Source of the DNA: Jeotgalibacillus terrae
GTDB taxonomy: Bacteria > Bacillota > Bacilli > Bacillales > Jeotgalibacillaceae
Length of the DNA stretch: 64,000 nucleotides
NCBI RefSeq assembly: GCF_016908195.1
Contig: NZ_JAFBDK010000006.1
Span: forward strand, 124,001-188,000
Direction: 5' to 3'
Both the position numbers and the translations under genes were made by a program. Positions 19,158 to 28,778 of this stretch are shown in pieces; position 1 is the stretch's first letter; each line of letters starts with the position of its first letter. The notes beneath the pieces are model-generated. The model was not told the DNA's origin. It did no database searches and saw only the letters and a list, made by a program, of their open reading frames with translations.

Positions 19158-22100
19158 TTATTGTTCAACTACATTCTTTTGACCTAAGAGCTGTACAAGC
19201 CTTGCCAGCAGCTCTTCCTGAAGTCTCACTCCTCTTATCTGAAGCTTCATTTTCTCTCCTGAACTTTCATCGTATACAACGACAGGTGAAGTCCCTTCAA
19301 ATTGTCTGCAGTATTTCAATATCAACATCATTGATTCCTGTTCATCCATGGATGACGGAATTCTGAGGAAAAGTGTTTTCATTCTTTCTGTATGCGTGAA
19401 TTGATCAGCCGGCACTGCCTGCTGTACAACAAATTGATTTTTCCCGTTTCTTTCCTCTGTTTTTCCAGTCAGTACTGCAGTAACACCTTTTTGAAGAATA
19501 GCAGAAAATTTCCTGAATGGTTCAGGGAATACGACCCCATCTATATCTCCGGTTTCATCACTTAACGCGATAAAACACATATTCTCCCCTTTTTTCGTTC
19601 TGATCACCCGTACATCGTTGATAAATGCGCCAATGATCCCTTTACTTCCGGGTCCTACTTCATCAATTTTTACAGCCCCGGCTGAATCGAGCTGCTTCCG
19701 GTACAGTGATACAGGATGGGAGGATAGATAAATGCCAAGCACTTCTTTTTCATAAGAGAGCTTCTGATCCACCGGCATTGGAGATGCTTTGGCATGCTTC
19801 GGTTTGATATCGAGATCCTCAAACAGACTTCCTTCACCCTGAGTGAGACCTGCATGGTTAACAGCAATATCAATAGAAGCGAGCAGAACGGATCTGTCCT
19901 GTCCAAAACTGTCAAGCGCACCTGAGAATATCAGGGGTTCAAGCAGTTTGCGGTTAACCAGTTTCGGGTCAAGCCTTGAGCATAAATCAAAAAAGTCGCG
20001 GTAAGGTTTGTCCTGTCTTTTTTGAATTAATTCTTCTGCAGCAGCTTTGCTGATCCCTTTAATCGCACTGAAGCTGTAGATGATTGAATTCTTCTCTCCT
20101 TTGAAATATCTCATACTCCTGTTAATATCCGGAGGATGAACCTGAATGGAAAGTCTTCTGCACTCTTTAATGTACTGTGCGGTTTTATCTTCATTGCCGG
20201 TTGCTGTCGTCATCAGTGACGCCATAAATTCTACCGGATAATGTGCTTTTAAGTAGGCAAGCTGATACCCGATTTTACTGTATGCAACTGCGTGGCTTCT
20301 ATTGAAACCATAGTCAGCAAACCTGACAATCAGATCATACAATTCATTCGCTGCCTCACTTGAGTATCCTTTTTTCACAGCACCCTCAGTAAATCTTTCT
20401 CTTTCACGGTCAAGGTCCTCTTTCTTTTTCTTACTGACCGCTCTTCTCAGTACATCTGCCTGCCCGAGACTGAACCCTGCAAATTTTGATGCAATCTCCA
20501 TAATCTGCTCCTGATAAATGATAATCCCGTACGTTGAGGCTAAAACAGGCTTAAGATCATCATGAATATACGTCACTTTTTCCTGACCGTACTTTCTTTT
20601 TATATATTGCGGAATAAATTCCATTGGTCCGGGTCTGTTTAAGGCGTTCACTGCAACGAGGTCTTCAAATTCAGTCGGCTTAAGCGTCATCAGAACTTTT
20701 GTAACCCCTTCAGCCTCAAACTGAAAGATCCCGCTCGTCCAGCCTCTGCCAAGCAGTTCAAAAGCTGCCTGATCATTTTGCGGAATGCCATCAATCGTAA
20801 AACGGGCATCCGTTTTTCTGACGGCCTGAATGACCCTGTCTAAAATGGTGAGGTTTCTTAAACCCAGATAATCCATTTTTAAAAGACCGATTTCTTCAAG
20901 GACGCCCATCGGCCACTGGGTAATATGCGCGTATGCTGTTCCCTTTTGAAGCGGGACAACATCTGCTAGAGGAATATCACTGATGATGACACCTGCAGCG
21001 TGAACAGAAGTGTGTCTCGGCAGCCCCTCAAGTTTCACTGCTGTTGCAAACCATTCCTGATACCGCTCTGACTGATTCACGAAACGCTGCAGTGACTGTG
21101 ACTGCTCAAAAGCTTCCTTAAGTGTAATGCCGTGCAAAGACGGAATCGATTTTGAGATTACTTCCATTTCCCCTGAGCTCATGCCGTACACCCTTGCCAT
21201 ATCACGCGCCACAGCTTTTGCTGACAACGAACCGAATGTTGCAATCTGGGCTACTTTTTTCATCCCGTATTTTTCGACAGTATACTGAATCACTTCATCC
21301 CGTCTGTCATCCGGAAAATCAAGATCGATATCCGGTAAGGTTACCCGCTCAGGATTTAAGAATCTTTCAAAAAGAAGGTTATGTTCAATCGGATCCACGT
21401 GTGTAATATAAAGTGCATAAGCAGTTAAAGCTCCGGCCGCTGAGCCACGCCCGGGCCCGGCTAAAATATGCTGTTCACGCGCAAATTTCATCACGTCCCA
21501 TATAATCAGGAAGTAATCATTAAAACCCATGCGGTCTATGACATCAAGCTCATAACGCAGTCGCTTCATGTACCGGTCATCCATCTTGCCGACTCTTTTT
21601 TTCAGCCCTTCTTCACACAGGTGGGCAAGCACTTCTTTTTGAGTGACGTCGTCCGGTACAGGATAAACCGGCAGATGGGAGCTGTTAAAATCGATCTCCA
21701 TCTGACAGCGTGAGGCAATATTGTACGTATGCTCAAGCGCTTCAGGATAGTCACCCAAAGAAACTTCTACAGCTGCAGGTGTTTGAAAATGATAGTCACC
21801 TTCGACCTGTACTTCATCTAAAGTGAGTCCGTCTCTGAGTGCAGTCATCGCTTCATATGCTTTCTTATCATCTGCCTCACTGTATCTGACTTCTGCAGTA
21901 GCAGCGAGCGGTACAGACATTTCGGCAGAGAGCCTTGCTAACTGCTGATTGAGTTCATGGTCTTCTCTTTTACTGTGAACTGAAAGCCCGAGAAAGAAAT
22001 GGTTCTCCCCCAACACTTCTTTTAAATCATTCACCCGTGCTGACGCTTCTTCAAATTGCTCCTGCATTAATAGCTGTTCAACCTCTCCGGTGTCTCCCGG

Positions 22101-22466
22101 TGTAATGGCAATCAGTCCGGCTGCATATGCTTTCAGCCATTTTTCAGGGAGTGGCTTACCTGTCGTTAAGATCGCACTTGATATTTTAATCAGGTTTTTA
22201 TATCCTTCATTGTTCTCAGCAAGTAAAACAAGCGGAAATGATTGATCATCATTTCCGCTGATATCTGCTTTCAGTCCGATAATCGGCTTTATTCCTTCGT
22301 TTATACAAGCTTTATAAAACGGAATTGCACCATACATCGTATTATGGTCAGTTAAGGCAAGTGCAGACAGCTTCTCACGCTTTGCAAGTCTGATCAGCTG
22401 AGGGATCGATACTGTACTGCTCAATAGACTGTATGCACTTGTTACCTGCAAATGTGTAAAAGCCAT
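19158..22466 (-). CDS. dnaE: DNA polymerase III alpha subunit DnaE
   Basis: DnaE-type replicative polymerase of 1102 aa, the error-prone lagging-strand primer extender in Firmicutes. Order: PHP domain (residues 1-~200, LALTDHNTMYGA), polymerase palm with PDIDLDFPDDRRDEV, fingers, helix-hairpin-helix, and a C-terminal OB fold (about 960-1040). ATG 22466 has AAGGAG 7 nt upstream, preferred over TTG 22472. It follows nrnA by 20 nt. In B. subtilis, from memory, ytrI and ytrH lie between; they are absent here. Confidence 0.97.
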   Translation of the reverse strand: MAFTHLQVTSAYSLLSSTVSIPQLIRLAKREKLSALALTDHNTMYGAIPFYKACINEGIKPIIGLKADISGNDDQSFPLVLLAENNEGYKNLIKISSAILTTGKPLPEKWLKAYAAGLIAITPGDTGEVEQLLMQEQFEEASARVNDLKEVLGENHFFLGLSVHSKREDHELNQQLARLSAEMSVPLAATAEVRYSEADDKKAYEAMTALRDGLTLDEVQVEGDYHFQTPAAVEVSLGDYPEALEHTYNIASRCQMEIDFNSSHLPVYPVPDDVTQKEVLAHLCEEGLKKRVGKMDDRYMKRLRYELDVIDRMGFNDYFLIIWDVMKFAREQHILAGPGRGSAAGALTAYALYITHVDPIEHNLLFERFLNPERVTLPDIDLDFPDDRRDEVIQYTVEKYGMKKVAQIATFGSLSAKAVARDMARVYGMSSGEMEVISKSIPSLHGITLKEAFEQSQSLQRFVNQSERYQEWFATAVKLEGLPRHTSVHAAGVIISDIPLADVVPLQKGTAYAHITQWPMGVLEEIGLLKMDYLGLRNLTILDRVIQAVRKTDARFTIDGIPQNDQAAFELLGRGWTSGIFQFEAEGVTKVLMTLKPTEFEDLVAVNALNRPGPMEFIPQYIKRKYGQEKVTYIHDDLKPVLASTYGIIIYQEQIMEIASKFAGFSLGQADVLRRAVSKKKKEDLDRERERFTEGAVKKGYSSEAANELYDLIVRFADYGFNRSHAVAYSKIGYQLAYLKAHYPVEFMASLMTTATGNEDKTAQYIKECRRLSIQVHPPDINRSMRYFKGEKNSIIYSFSAIKGISKAAAEELIQKRQDKPYRDFFDLCSRLDPKLVNRKLLEPLIFSGALDSFGQDRSVLLASIDIAVNHAGLTQGEGSLFEDLDIKPKHAKASPMPVDQKLSYEKEVLGIYLSSHPVSLYRKQLDSAGAVKIDEVGPGSKGIIGAFINDVRVIRTKKGENMCFIALSDETGDIDGVVFPEPFRKFSAILQKGVTAVLTGKTEERNGKNQFVVQQAVPADQFTHTERMKTLFLRIPSSMDEQESMMLILKYCRQFEGTSPVVVYDESSGEKMKLQIRGVRLQEELLARLVQLLGQKNVVEQ

Positions 22467-22486
22467 CTTCAATCTCCTTTCAATAC

Positions 22487-23422
22487 TTAAGCTTTACAAA
22501 TCGCTTCAAGCTTTTCGATCACATCTTCTGCTTCATTCCAGTTGTAAATTGATGCCCCTGCTGCAACCGGATGACCGCCGCCGTTATATTCTTTCGCCAG
22601 CTGATTCACAATCGGTCCTTTAGAGCGTAGTCTTACTCGTATTTCTTTTTCTTCTTCTATAAAAAAGACCCATGCCCGAATTCCTTTTACACTGCCGAGC
22701 GTACTGACCAGCAGCGAAGCTTCCGATGGTGCTGCACCGAACTCCTTAAGCTGCTCTTTTGTCAGCTTGACATGCGCCGCTCCGTTCTCTGACATATGGA
22801 AATTCTGCAATACATACCCCTGAAGCTTTAATACGTGAGCATCCATTTCATACAGGGAGTTGTACAGCGCTGTACGGTCAAATGAGTATTTAATCAGTTC
22901 ACCCGCGTAATCAAATGTTTTCTGCGTAGCACTTGGATATAAAAAGCGGCCGGTATCGCCGACAATTCCCGCATAAATCAATCGTGCAGCACTGTCGGAC
23001 ATTTTCAGACCCTCCTGCACGCCGGAAAGATATAACTCATAGATCATTTCACTCGCAGAACTTGCTGAAGTATCCACCCACAACAGGTCACCATACGCAT
23101 CCTCATTTGGGTGATGATCGATTTTGATACACTTCTCACCAAGTTTATAACGCTGGTCGTCAATGCGGTCAGTGTTTGCTGTATCACAGACTATCACAAG
23201 CGCACCTTTAAAATCTTCATCTGCAATATCATCAAGTTTATGCAGAAAAGCAAGAGTCGGCTCAGCTGTTCCTGCCGTTAATACTTTTTTATCTGGAAAT
23301 GAAGATTTGATCAGCTCTGCTAACCCCGCCTGTGAACCATAGGCGTCCGGGTCCGGTCTTACATGTCTATGTAGTATAATTGTGTCATATTTTTTAATTT
23401 CCTGAATGATTTGCTCTTTCAA
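22487..23422 (-). CDS. nrnA: NrnA, oligoribonuclease / pAp phosphatase (DHH family)
   Basis: DHH/DHHA1 phosphoesterase of 311 aa that degrades nano-RNAs and 3'-phosphoadenosine 5'-phosphate. RPDPDAYGSQAGL and IDHHPNEDAYGD provide the metal ligands; the C-terminal DHHA1 domain has GGGHPVAAGASI. The TTG start is supported by AGGGAG 9 nt upstream. It heads the minus-strand string nrnA-dnaE-ytsJ-gntR-accDA and is divergent from ytpI. Confidence 0.95.
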   Translation of the reverse strand: MKEQIIQEIKKYDTIILHRHVRPDPDAYGSQAGLAELIKSSFPDKKVLTAGTAEPTLAFLHKLDDIADEDFKGALVIVCDTANTDRIDDQRYKLGEKCIKIDHHPNEDAYGDLLWVDTSASSASEMIYELYLSGVQEGLKMSDSAARLIYAGIVGDTGRFLYPSATQKTFDYAGELIKYSFDRTALYNSLYEMDAHVLKLQGYVLQNFHMSENGAAHVKLTKEQLKEFGAAPSEASLLVSTLGSVKGIRAWVFFIEEEKEIRVRLRSKGPIVNQLAKEYNGGGHPVAAGASIYNWNEAEDVIEKLEAICKA

Positions 23423-23502
23423 TGAATGTCACTCCCTGATTTAGTGGAATTTAGGCTCATAAGCCATTACAATAATAGTAGTTTATTATTGGAGGAATCG
23501 AA

Positions 23503-23823
23503 ATGGCGATATTAGTTTTTTTAATTATTATGTCCGGAGTTGCTTACCTGTATTTCAAAACAAAGCAGATCCGCACACCACGCCCCGCTGAAAAAGCCTG
23601 GCAGAAAAGCCGTGCAGGTATGGCACTTGGTGCACTGATGGGCTTAGTCGGCCTGAATACATTTTTTCTTTTTAACTTTGAGATCGCAACAAATCTGATC
23701 TTTACTTATATCATTGCGCTGTTGTTTATTATCATTGGTTTTTCAAGCGCATGGATCCGGTATAAAGCTGTAAAGCATTTTACACCTCTCATGGAAGAGG
23801 AAGATCGTAACTGGAATGAATAA
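23503..23823 (+). CDS. ytpI: YtpI family membrane protein
   Basis: Membrane protein of 106 aa with three predicted helices (about 3-18, 40-60, 64-84) and a charged C-terminus, matching YtpI. Function unknown. It sits between nrnA and ytoI as in B. subtilis. GGAGG is 6 nt before the ATG. Confidence 0.85.
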   Translation: MAILVFLIIMSGVAYLYFKTKQIRTPRPAEKAWQKSRAGMALGALMGLVGLNTFFLFNFEIATNLIFTYIIALLFIIIGFSSAWIRYKAVKHFTPLMEEEDRNWNE

Positions 23824-23832
23824 TGAAAGGAC

Positions 23833-23866
23833 TGAAACCGGCTGAAAGCAGCCGGTTTCATTATTT
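23833..23866. terminator. Shared terminator of ytpI and ytoI
   Basis: A 10-bp stem GAAACCGGCT/AGCCGGTTTC lies between the two converging genes and partly overlaps the ytoI stop. Confidence 0.8.
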
Positions 23867-25171
23867 CTCCAGCAATTGGCACATCATCATGGCTTTTCCT
23901 ACGAGGATGTTTTCGCTGAATACTTCCACGTCAACTTTCCCGAATTTCCGTCCGACATCCAACAGTTTCGGGACAATCTCAAGTTCACTTTCCATCTGAA
24001 CCGGTTTAATAAAGTAAATGGTAATATTTTCTACCACCAGGTCACTGCGCTTGTATTCTTTCAGGAGTTGATTAGCAGATTCTGTCACGAGCGTTGTAAA
24101 TACCCCATAAGAAATAGCGCCAAGGTGATTGGTCATCTGTGGTGTTACCTGAAACGTCTGACGTTTACTTTCTGTTTTCTCCACCTGCAGCTCCTTTAGA
24201 ATCAGGTCATCAATCGTTTCTCCCATCTGGGGCTGACGCTGAATCATCTGCATGGCTTTTAATACATCCTGCCTGCTGATCACGCCCTGCAGCTGATGAG
24301 ATTCATTCACCACCGGCAACAGCTCAATCCCTTCCCAGATCATAATATGAGCTGCTGATGCAACACTTGTTTTTGCATTGACAGTCAGCGGATATTTTGT
24401 CATGACTTTTTCAAGCACTTCATCCTTATTGCGCCCAAGAATATCTTTAGCCGTCACCATTCCGGTAACTTTCAGCGTGGTGGCATCTACAACAGGGAAG
24501 CGGCTGTGCTGAGTTTCTTTATTCATTTCTTCCCACTGACGGATTGATGACTTTGAAGTCAGATAATAAGAGCGTTCTAGCGGAATCAGTATATCATCAA
24601 CAAGTACAATCTCTTTTTTGATCATCTGATCATAGATCGCTCTATTAATCATCGCCGCAACTGTAAATGTGTCATAGCTCGTTGAAATAACAGGAAGCTC
24701 AAGGTCATCAGCGAGTTTCTTCACAGATTCATCTGCATCAAATCCACCAGTGATCAGGACTGCTGCTCCTGCATTTAAAGCATATTCATGTGCTTTTGTC
24801 CGGTTACCTACGATCAGCAGGTTGCCGGCTTCTGTATATCTCATCATCGCTTCAAGCTTCATCGCTCCGATGACGAATTTATTAAGCGTTTTATGAAGGC
24901 CCGTGCGGCCACCCACAACGTGTCCATCCACAATGTTGACGACCTCTGCATAGGTCAGCCGCTCAATGTTTTCTCGTACTTTCTTTTCAATTCTGATGGT
25001 TCCGACACGTTCGATCGTGCTGACGAGTCCTTTGTTTTCTGCTTCTTTTATCGCGCGGTATGCAGTTCCTTCGCTTACCGCCATATGTTTTGCTACCTGT
25101 CTGACTGAAATTTTATTTCCGACAGGCAGGGATTCTATATGCTGAAGAATCTGTTCGTGTTTTGTAGCCAA
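23861..25171 (-). CDS. ytoI: YtoI: HTH, DRTGG, CBS and hotdog domain protein
   Basis: Multidomain protein of 436 aa. Visible order: GntR-like helix-turn-helix (residues 1-60), DRTGG-like domain (about 80-190), two CBS modules (about 195-310) and a thioesterase-like hotdog (about 330-432). CBS and DRTGG parts suggest nucleotide sensing, but ligand and targets are unknown. TTG start supported by GGGGA 7 nt upstream. Position beside ytpI matches B. subtilis. Confidence 0.88.
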   Translation of the reverse strand: MATKHEQILQHIESLPVGNKISVRQVAKHMAVSEGTAYRAIKEAENKGLVSTIERVGTIRIEKKVRENIERLTYAEVVNIVDGHVVGGRTGLHKTLNKFVIGAMKLEAMMRYTEAGNLLIVGNRTKAHEYALNAGAAVLITGGFDADESVKKLADDLELPVISTSYDTFTVAAMINRAIYDQMIKKEIVLVDDILIPLERSYYLTSKSSIRQWEEMNKETQHSRFPVVDATTLKVTGMVTAKDILGRNKDEVLEKVMTKYPLTVNAKTSVASAAHIMIWEGIELLPVVNESHQLQGVISRQDVLKAMQMIQRQPQMGETIDDLILKELQVEKTESKRQTFQVTPQMTNHLGAISYGVFTTLVTESANQLLKEYKRSDLVVENITIYFIKPVQMESELEIVPKLLDVGRKFGKVDVEVFSENILVGKAMMMCQLLEK

Positions 25172-25547
25172 TCGCTAATCCCCGCTTTCTGCGTCCTGTG
25201 TACGTGTTTATATTATAACCGCAGTGGTAAGAAAGGTTCAAATCCACTTGAAATAATATGATATTTCTGATGAAGCTGACTGGTGGTTTTTGATTTCTGT
25301 ACGGGGAAATACGGTGGCTTTTGAGGGCTTTCGCATACTCGAACTTTCGTATATTGGCAGTTGAACGTCGCGTGCTGCTTCGTGAAGGTCGGATACGCCC
25401 GGATTGGAGGTCGTATATGCACAGGCGAATGTCGCGTATGCACAATCGAACGCCTTATCCGGCTGATTCGTTGCAGTTCTACGTCCACGGTACACCTATA
25501 ACACAACTATAATAAAAAGAAGATGCGCAGGACGCATCTTCTTTTTA
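25172..25547. other. Intergenic region with a degenerate tandem array
   Basis: This 376-nt gap holds the ytoI upstream region (25172-25260), a degenerate tandem array (about 25331-25473) and the terminator of the next minus-strand gene (25507-25553). The overlapping open frames are products of the array and I do not call them genes. Confidence 0.7.
25331..25473. repeat. Degenerate tandem array, period about 21 bp
   Basis: Units start near 25347, 25368, 25389, 25411, 25432 and 25453, with a partial unit before. The two best copies read TCGTATATGCACAGGCGAAT and TCGCGTATGCACAATCGAAC, each followed by G; others keep only the TCG start and the GAA near the end. Because 21 is divisible by three, several frames stay open by chance. 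Confidence 0.65.
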
Positions 25548-25553
25548 TTATAG
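25507..25553. terminator. Perfect long terminator hairpin after ytkL
   Basis: A perfect 21-bp stem (CTATAATAAAAAGAAGATGC plus G, and its complement) with a CAGGA loop overlaps the stop of the UPF0173 gene. It is rich in A/T at the base on both sides, so bidirectional. Confidence 0.88.
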
Positions 25554-26228
25554 TTCCGTACTGTCGCCGGCTTTCATCATTTTGCCCTGGCCTTCTTTGA
25601 GCATACTGATGAATTTTTCCGGGTCCTGTTTAATTGGCGGGAAGGTGTCGTAATGAATCGGGACGACTTGTTTGGCTCCTAACAGTTCAGCTGCATAGGC
25701 AGCATCGTCAGGGCCCATGGTGAAGTTGTCACCGATTGGCAGGAACGCAAGGTCAATCGGGTGTCGATCGCCGATCAGTTTCATATCGCTGAACAGTGCA
25801 GTGTCTCCAGCATGATAAACTGTCTTGCCTTCAGCCATGAATAATATACCTGCTGGCATACCTGTATAGATAATCTGATTATCTTCAGTTGTATAGGATG
25901 ATCCGTGGAAGGCCTGAGTGAATTTCACTTTCCCGAAATCAAATTCATAAGCACCACCAATGTGCATCGGGTGTGTGTTAAGGCCTTGCATTTCCATGTA
26001 ATTTGCCAGTTCAAACGGTGCTACAACCAATGCCCCGCTCCGTTTTGCGATCTCAACTGTGTCACCTACGTGATCATTATGACCGTGCGTCAGAAGAATC
26101 ACATCAGGATTCTGATCATCTGCCTTTAAATCTGTCTGTTCATTTCCGTTAATAAAAGGGTCGATCAGGATTGTTTTGCCGTTTGTTTCGATTTTAACAA
26201 CAGAATGTCCATGATAAAAAATTTTCAT
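25548..26228 (-). CDS. ytkL: UPF0173 metal-dependent hydrolase (YtkL)
   Basis: Metallo-beta-lactamase-fold hydrolase of 226 aa in the UPF0173 family. Metal ligands are in [10 protein letters not shown] and in [23 protein letters not shown] is the usual N-terminus. Substrate unknown. Two adjacent ATGs occur (26231 and 26228); the second is 7 nt from AGGAGG and is chosen. It is divergent from the peptidase gene. Confidence 0.9.
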   Translation of the reverse strand: MKIFYHGHSVVKIETNGKTILIDPFINGNEQTDLKADDQNPDVILLTHGHNDHVGDTVEIAKRSGALVVAPFELANYMEMQGLNTHPMHIGGAYEFDFGKVKFTQAFHGSSYTTEDNQIIYTGMPAGILFMAEGKTVYHAGDTALFSDMKLIGDRHPIDLAFLPIGDNFTMGPDDAAYAAELLGAKQVVPIHYDTFPPIKQDPEKFISMLKEGQGKMMKAGDSTEL

Positions 26229-26351
26229 CATTATTCCTCCTAAGTTCCGTGTTATCACTCAACTTTTCCCTTCCTGCAGCTGCTGAAACATTTACATGTG
26301 CTAATTTAAATGATAATTTTGAACAGACTGATTATGAGAGGATGTTTTAAC

Positions 26352-27425
26352 ATGATCAAAAAAGTTCAGACATACTTAACAAAAGAGAATATTGAAGGTG
26401 CTTTTCTGACATCAACAGAAAATGTGACATACACAACCGGATTCAGAAGTGACCCTCACGAAAGATGGCTCGCAGTATTTATTCCTGCTGATGGTGACGC
26501 AGTACTGATCTGTCCCGGCATGGAGACTGAAGACGCGAAACATGCAGGCTGGGACGGGGATATCATTGGCTACAGCGATACAGAAAATCCGCTCGCTCTT
26601 TTGAAAAAACGCGTTCCATCAATCGGCAGTCTTGCGATTGAAAAAAACCATCTGACTGTTGAGAGACTTGAGCTGCTCCAGGACGTATTTGGACAGCTGA
26701 CGATCCATCCTGCAGAACATTTCATGAATGAACTAAGAGTCGTTAAAAGCGAGTCTGAAATCAAACTTTTGAAAAAGGCGGCTGAGTTTGCAGACTTTGC
26801 GATTGAAACTGCCTGCAGAGAACTCGTAGAAGGTAAAACGGAACTTGATGTGCTTTCTACAATTGAATATGAATTAAAGAAAAAAGGGATCACTGAAATG
26901 TCGTTTTCAACGATGGTACTGACAGGCGAAAATGCATCCTCGCCACACGGCACACCGGGTGATACAAGAATCAAAAAAGGGGATCTAGTGTTATTTGATC
27001 TTGGCGTTGTGTATAAAGGGTACTGCTCAGATATTACGAGAACAGTAGCATTCGGTGAGATCGACGGGAAACAGCGTGAAATCTATGACACTGTGTTAAA
27101 GGCGGAAATGACTGCGCTTGAGATGGTCAAACCTGGCGTAAAAGCGAGTGAACTGGATCTGGCGGCAAGAAAAGTGATTGAGGATGCAGGTTACGGGGAC
27201 TACTTCCCACACCGGCTTGGTCACGGACTCGGTCTGAATGTTCATGAGTTCCCTTCCATTACTTCTGAAAGTGATTTTGTACTTGAAGAAGGCATGACAT
27301 TTACGATTGAACCGGGCATTTATGTAAACGGCGTAGCGGGTGTCAGAATTGAAGATGATGTACTGGTAACGAAAGACGGTTATGAAACGTTAACGAAATT
27401 CCCTAAAACGCTGCAAACCTATTAA
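26352..27425 (+). CDS. M24 family Xaa-Pro peptidase
   Basis: Metallopeptidase of 357 aa with a creatinase-like N-domain (about 1-125) and an M24 pita-bread catalytic domain. Ligands are visible: the two Asp of LFDLGVVYKGYCSDITRT, His of HRLGHGLGLNVHE, Glu of FTIEPGIY and Glu of VRIEDDVL. It most resembles bacterial PepQ/YqhT-type Xaa-Pro dipeptidases. The ATG at 26352 is preceded by GAGAGGA; the upstream in-frame extension lacks such a site. Confidence 0.9.
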   Translation: MIKKVQTYLTKENIEGAFLTSTENVTYTTGFRSDPHERWLAVFIPADGDAVLICPGMETEDAKHAGWDGDIIGYSDTENPLALLKKRVPSIGSLAIEKNHLTVERLELLQDVFGQLTIHPAEHFMNELRVVKSESEIKLLKKAAEFADFAIETACRELVEGKTELDVLSTIEYELKKKGITEMSFSTMVLTGENASSPHGTPGDTRIKKGDLVLFDLGVVYKGYCSDITRTVAFGEIDGKQREIYDTVLKAEMTALEMVKPGVKASELDLAARKVIEDAGYGDYFPHRLGHGLGLNVHEFPSITSESDFVLEEGMTFTIEPGIYVNGVAGVRIEDDVLVTKDGYETLTKFPKTLQTY

Positions 27426-27428
27426 ATG

Positions 27429-27465
27429 AAAAGCGCCTGACGGATTATCATCCGCAGGCGCTTCT
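27429..27465. terminator. Terminator between the peptidase gene and ald
   Basis: Stem AAGCGCCTG/CAGGCGCTT with further CGG/CCG pairing inside lies between the two converging genes. A short T-run occurs on the minus strand. Confidence 0.75.
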
Positions 27466-27469
27466 CGTA

Positions 27470-28588
27470 TTAATTAATCAGCAGATCTCTTACATTCGCA
27501 TACTCGAGGTTATGCGCTTCAGCTACTGCATTATACGTCACATATCCATCAAGCGTATTGATACCGCTCATTAACGCTTCGTTATCAATACATGCCTGAC
27601 GGTACCCTTTATTTGCAATCTGAATGCCATAAGGAACAGTCACATTCGTCAGCGCAATTGTAGAAGTACGCGGAACAGCACCCGGCATGTTCGCTACCGC
27701 ATAGTGTACAACACCGTGCTTTGTATAAGTCGGGTTATCATGTGTTGTAATTTTATCTGTTGTTTCAAAAATTCCACCCTGATCAATTGCGATATCCACC
27801 ACAACAGCCCCAGGCTTCATTGCTTTAATCATCTCTTCACTCACAAGCTTAGGCGCTTTTGCTCCAGGAATCAGCACAGCCCCGATCACAAGATCAGAGT
27901 CTGCTACACTGTCAGCGATATTAAGCGGATTAGACATTAATGTTGTTACATCTTTTCCAAATAAATCATCAAGCTGACGCAGTCTTTCCGGGTTCAGGTC
28001 AAGAATTGTCACATCTGCACCGAGTCCTACAGCCATTTTTGCAGCATTTGTTCCTGCTACGCCTCCGCCAATGACTGTTACTTTTCCTCTTGAGACCCCA
28101 GGTACACCTGCAAGCAGGATACCCATCCCACCATGGATTTTTTCAAGGAATTGCGCGCCGATCTGTGTAGACATTCTACCGGCCACTTCACTCATTGGTG
28201 TGAGCAGTGGGAGTGAACCGTTAGGAAGCTGAACTGTTTCATATGCGATAGAAACAACTTTGTTATCAATCAGTGCTTTTGTCAGTTCAGGTTCAGGTGC
28301 AAGGTGCAGATACGTAAACAGGATCTGTCCTTCACGGAAGTAACCGTACTCGCTCTCAATCGGTTCTTTTACTTTCATCACCATTTCACAAGCCCATGCA
28401 TCTGCAGCTGTTGAAGCAATCTGTGCACCGGCAGCAGTATAATCATCATTTGTAAAACCTGAGCCAAGACCGGCTCCGTCTTCAACTAATACTTCATGAC
28501 CCTGTTTAACAAAGTGATAAACCCCTGATGGAGTAATCGCTACACGATTCTCATTATTTTTTATCTCTCTTGGAATCCCGACACGCAT
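27470..28588 (-). CDS. ald: Alanine dehydrogenase
   Basis: NAD-dependent L-alanine dehydrogenase of 372 aa, deaminating alanine to pyruvate; important in spore development and alanine use. Catalytic Lys74 ([11 protein letters not shown]) and His95 ([10 protein letters not shown]) are present, with the Rossmann [18 protein letters not shown]. No AdeR-like regulator gene adjoins it. AGGAGG precedes the ATG. Confidence 0.97.
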   Translation of the reverse strand: MRVGIPREIKNNENRVAITPSGVYHFVKQGHEVLVEDGAGLGSGFTNDDYTAAGAQIASTAADAWACEMVMKVKEPIESEYGYFREGQILFTYLHLAPEPELTKALIDNKVVSIAYETVQLPNGSLPLLTPMSEVAGRMSTQIGAQFLEKIHGGMGILLAGVPGVSRGKVTVIGGGVAGTNAAKMAVGLGADVTILDLNPERLRQLDDLFGKDVTTLMSNPLNIADSVADSDLVIGAVLIPGAKAPKLVSEEMIKAMKPGAVVVDIAIDQGGIFETTDKITTHDNPTYTKHGVVHYAVANMPGAVPRTSTIALTNVTVPYGIQIANKGYRQACIDNEALMSGINTLDGYVTYNAVAEAHNLEYANVRDLLIN

Positions 28589-28778
28589 GTTTATTCCTCC
28601 TGTATCATGATAGAATTTGATGCTTCATTTATGCAGTTCCATTTTAACAAATCCCCTATGCCTTGTCCTTACTTATTTCACACTTCCAAATTGATTAACT
28701 ATTCGCACTTTTTGAAACCGTTTTCGCTATTGCGCTAATGTGTTAAAATGACTGTATTCATACGACAGGAGACTGATT

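Noticed and set aside
25113-25512. Four overlapping open frames near 25.1-25.5 kb
   Set aside because: They translate the 21-bp array; the period divisible by three keeps frames open. No ribosome site or family match.
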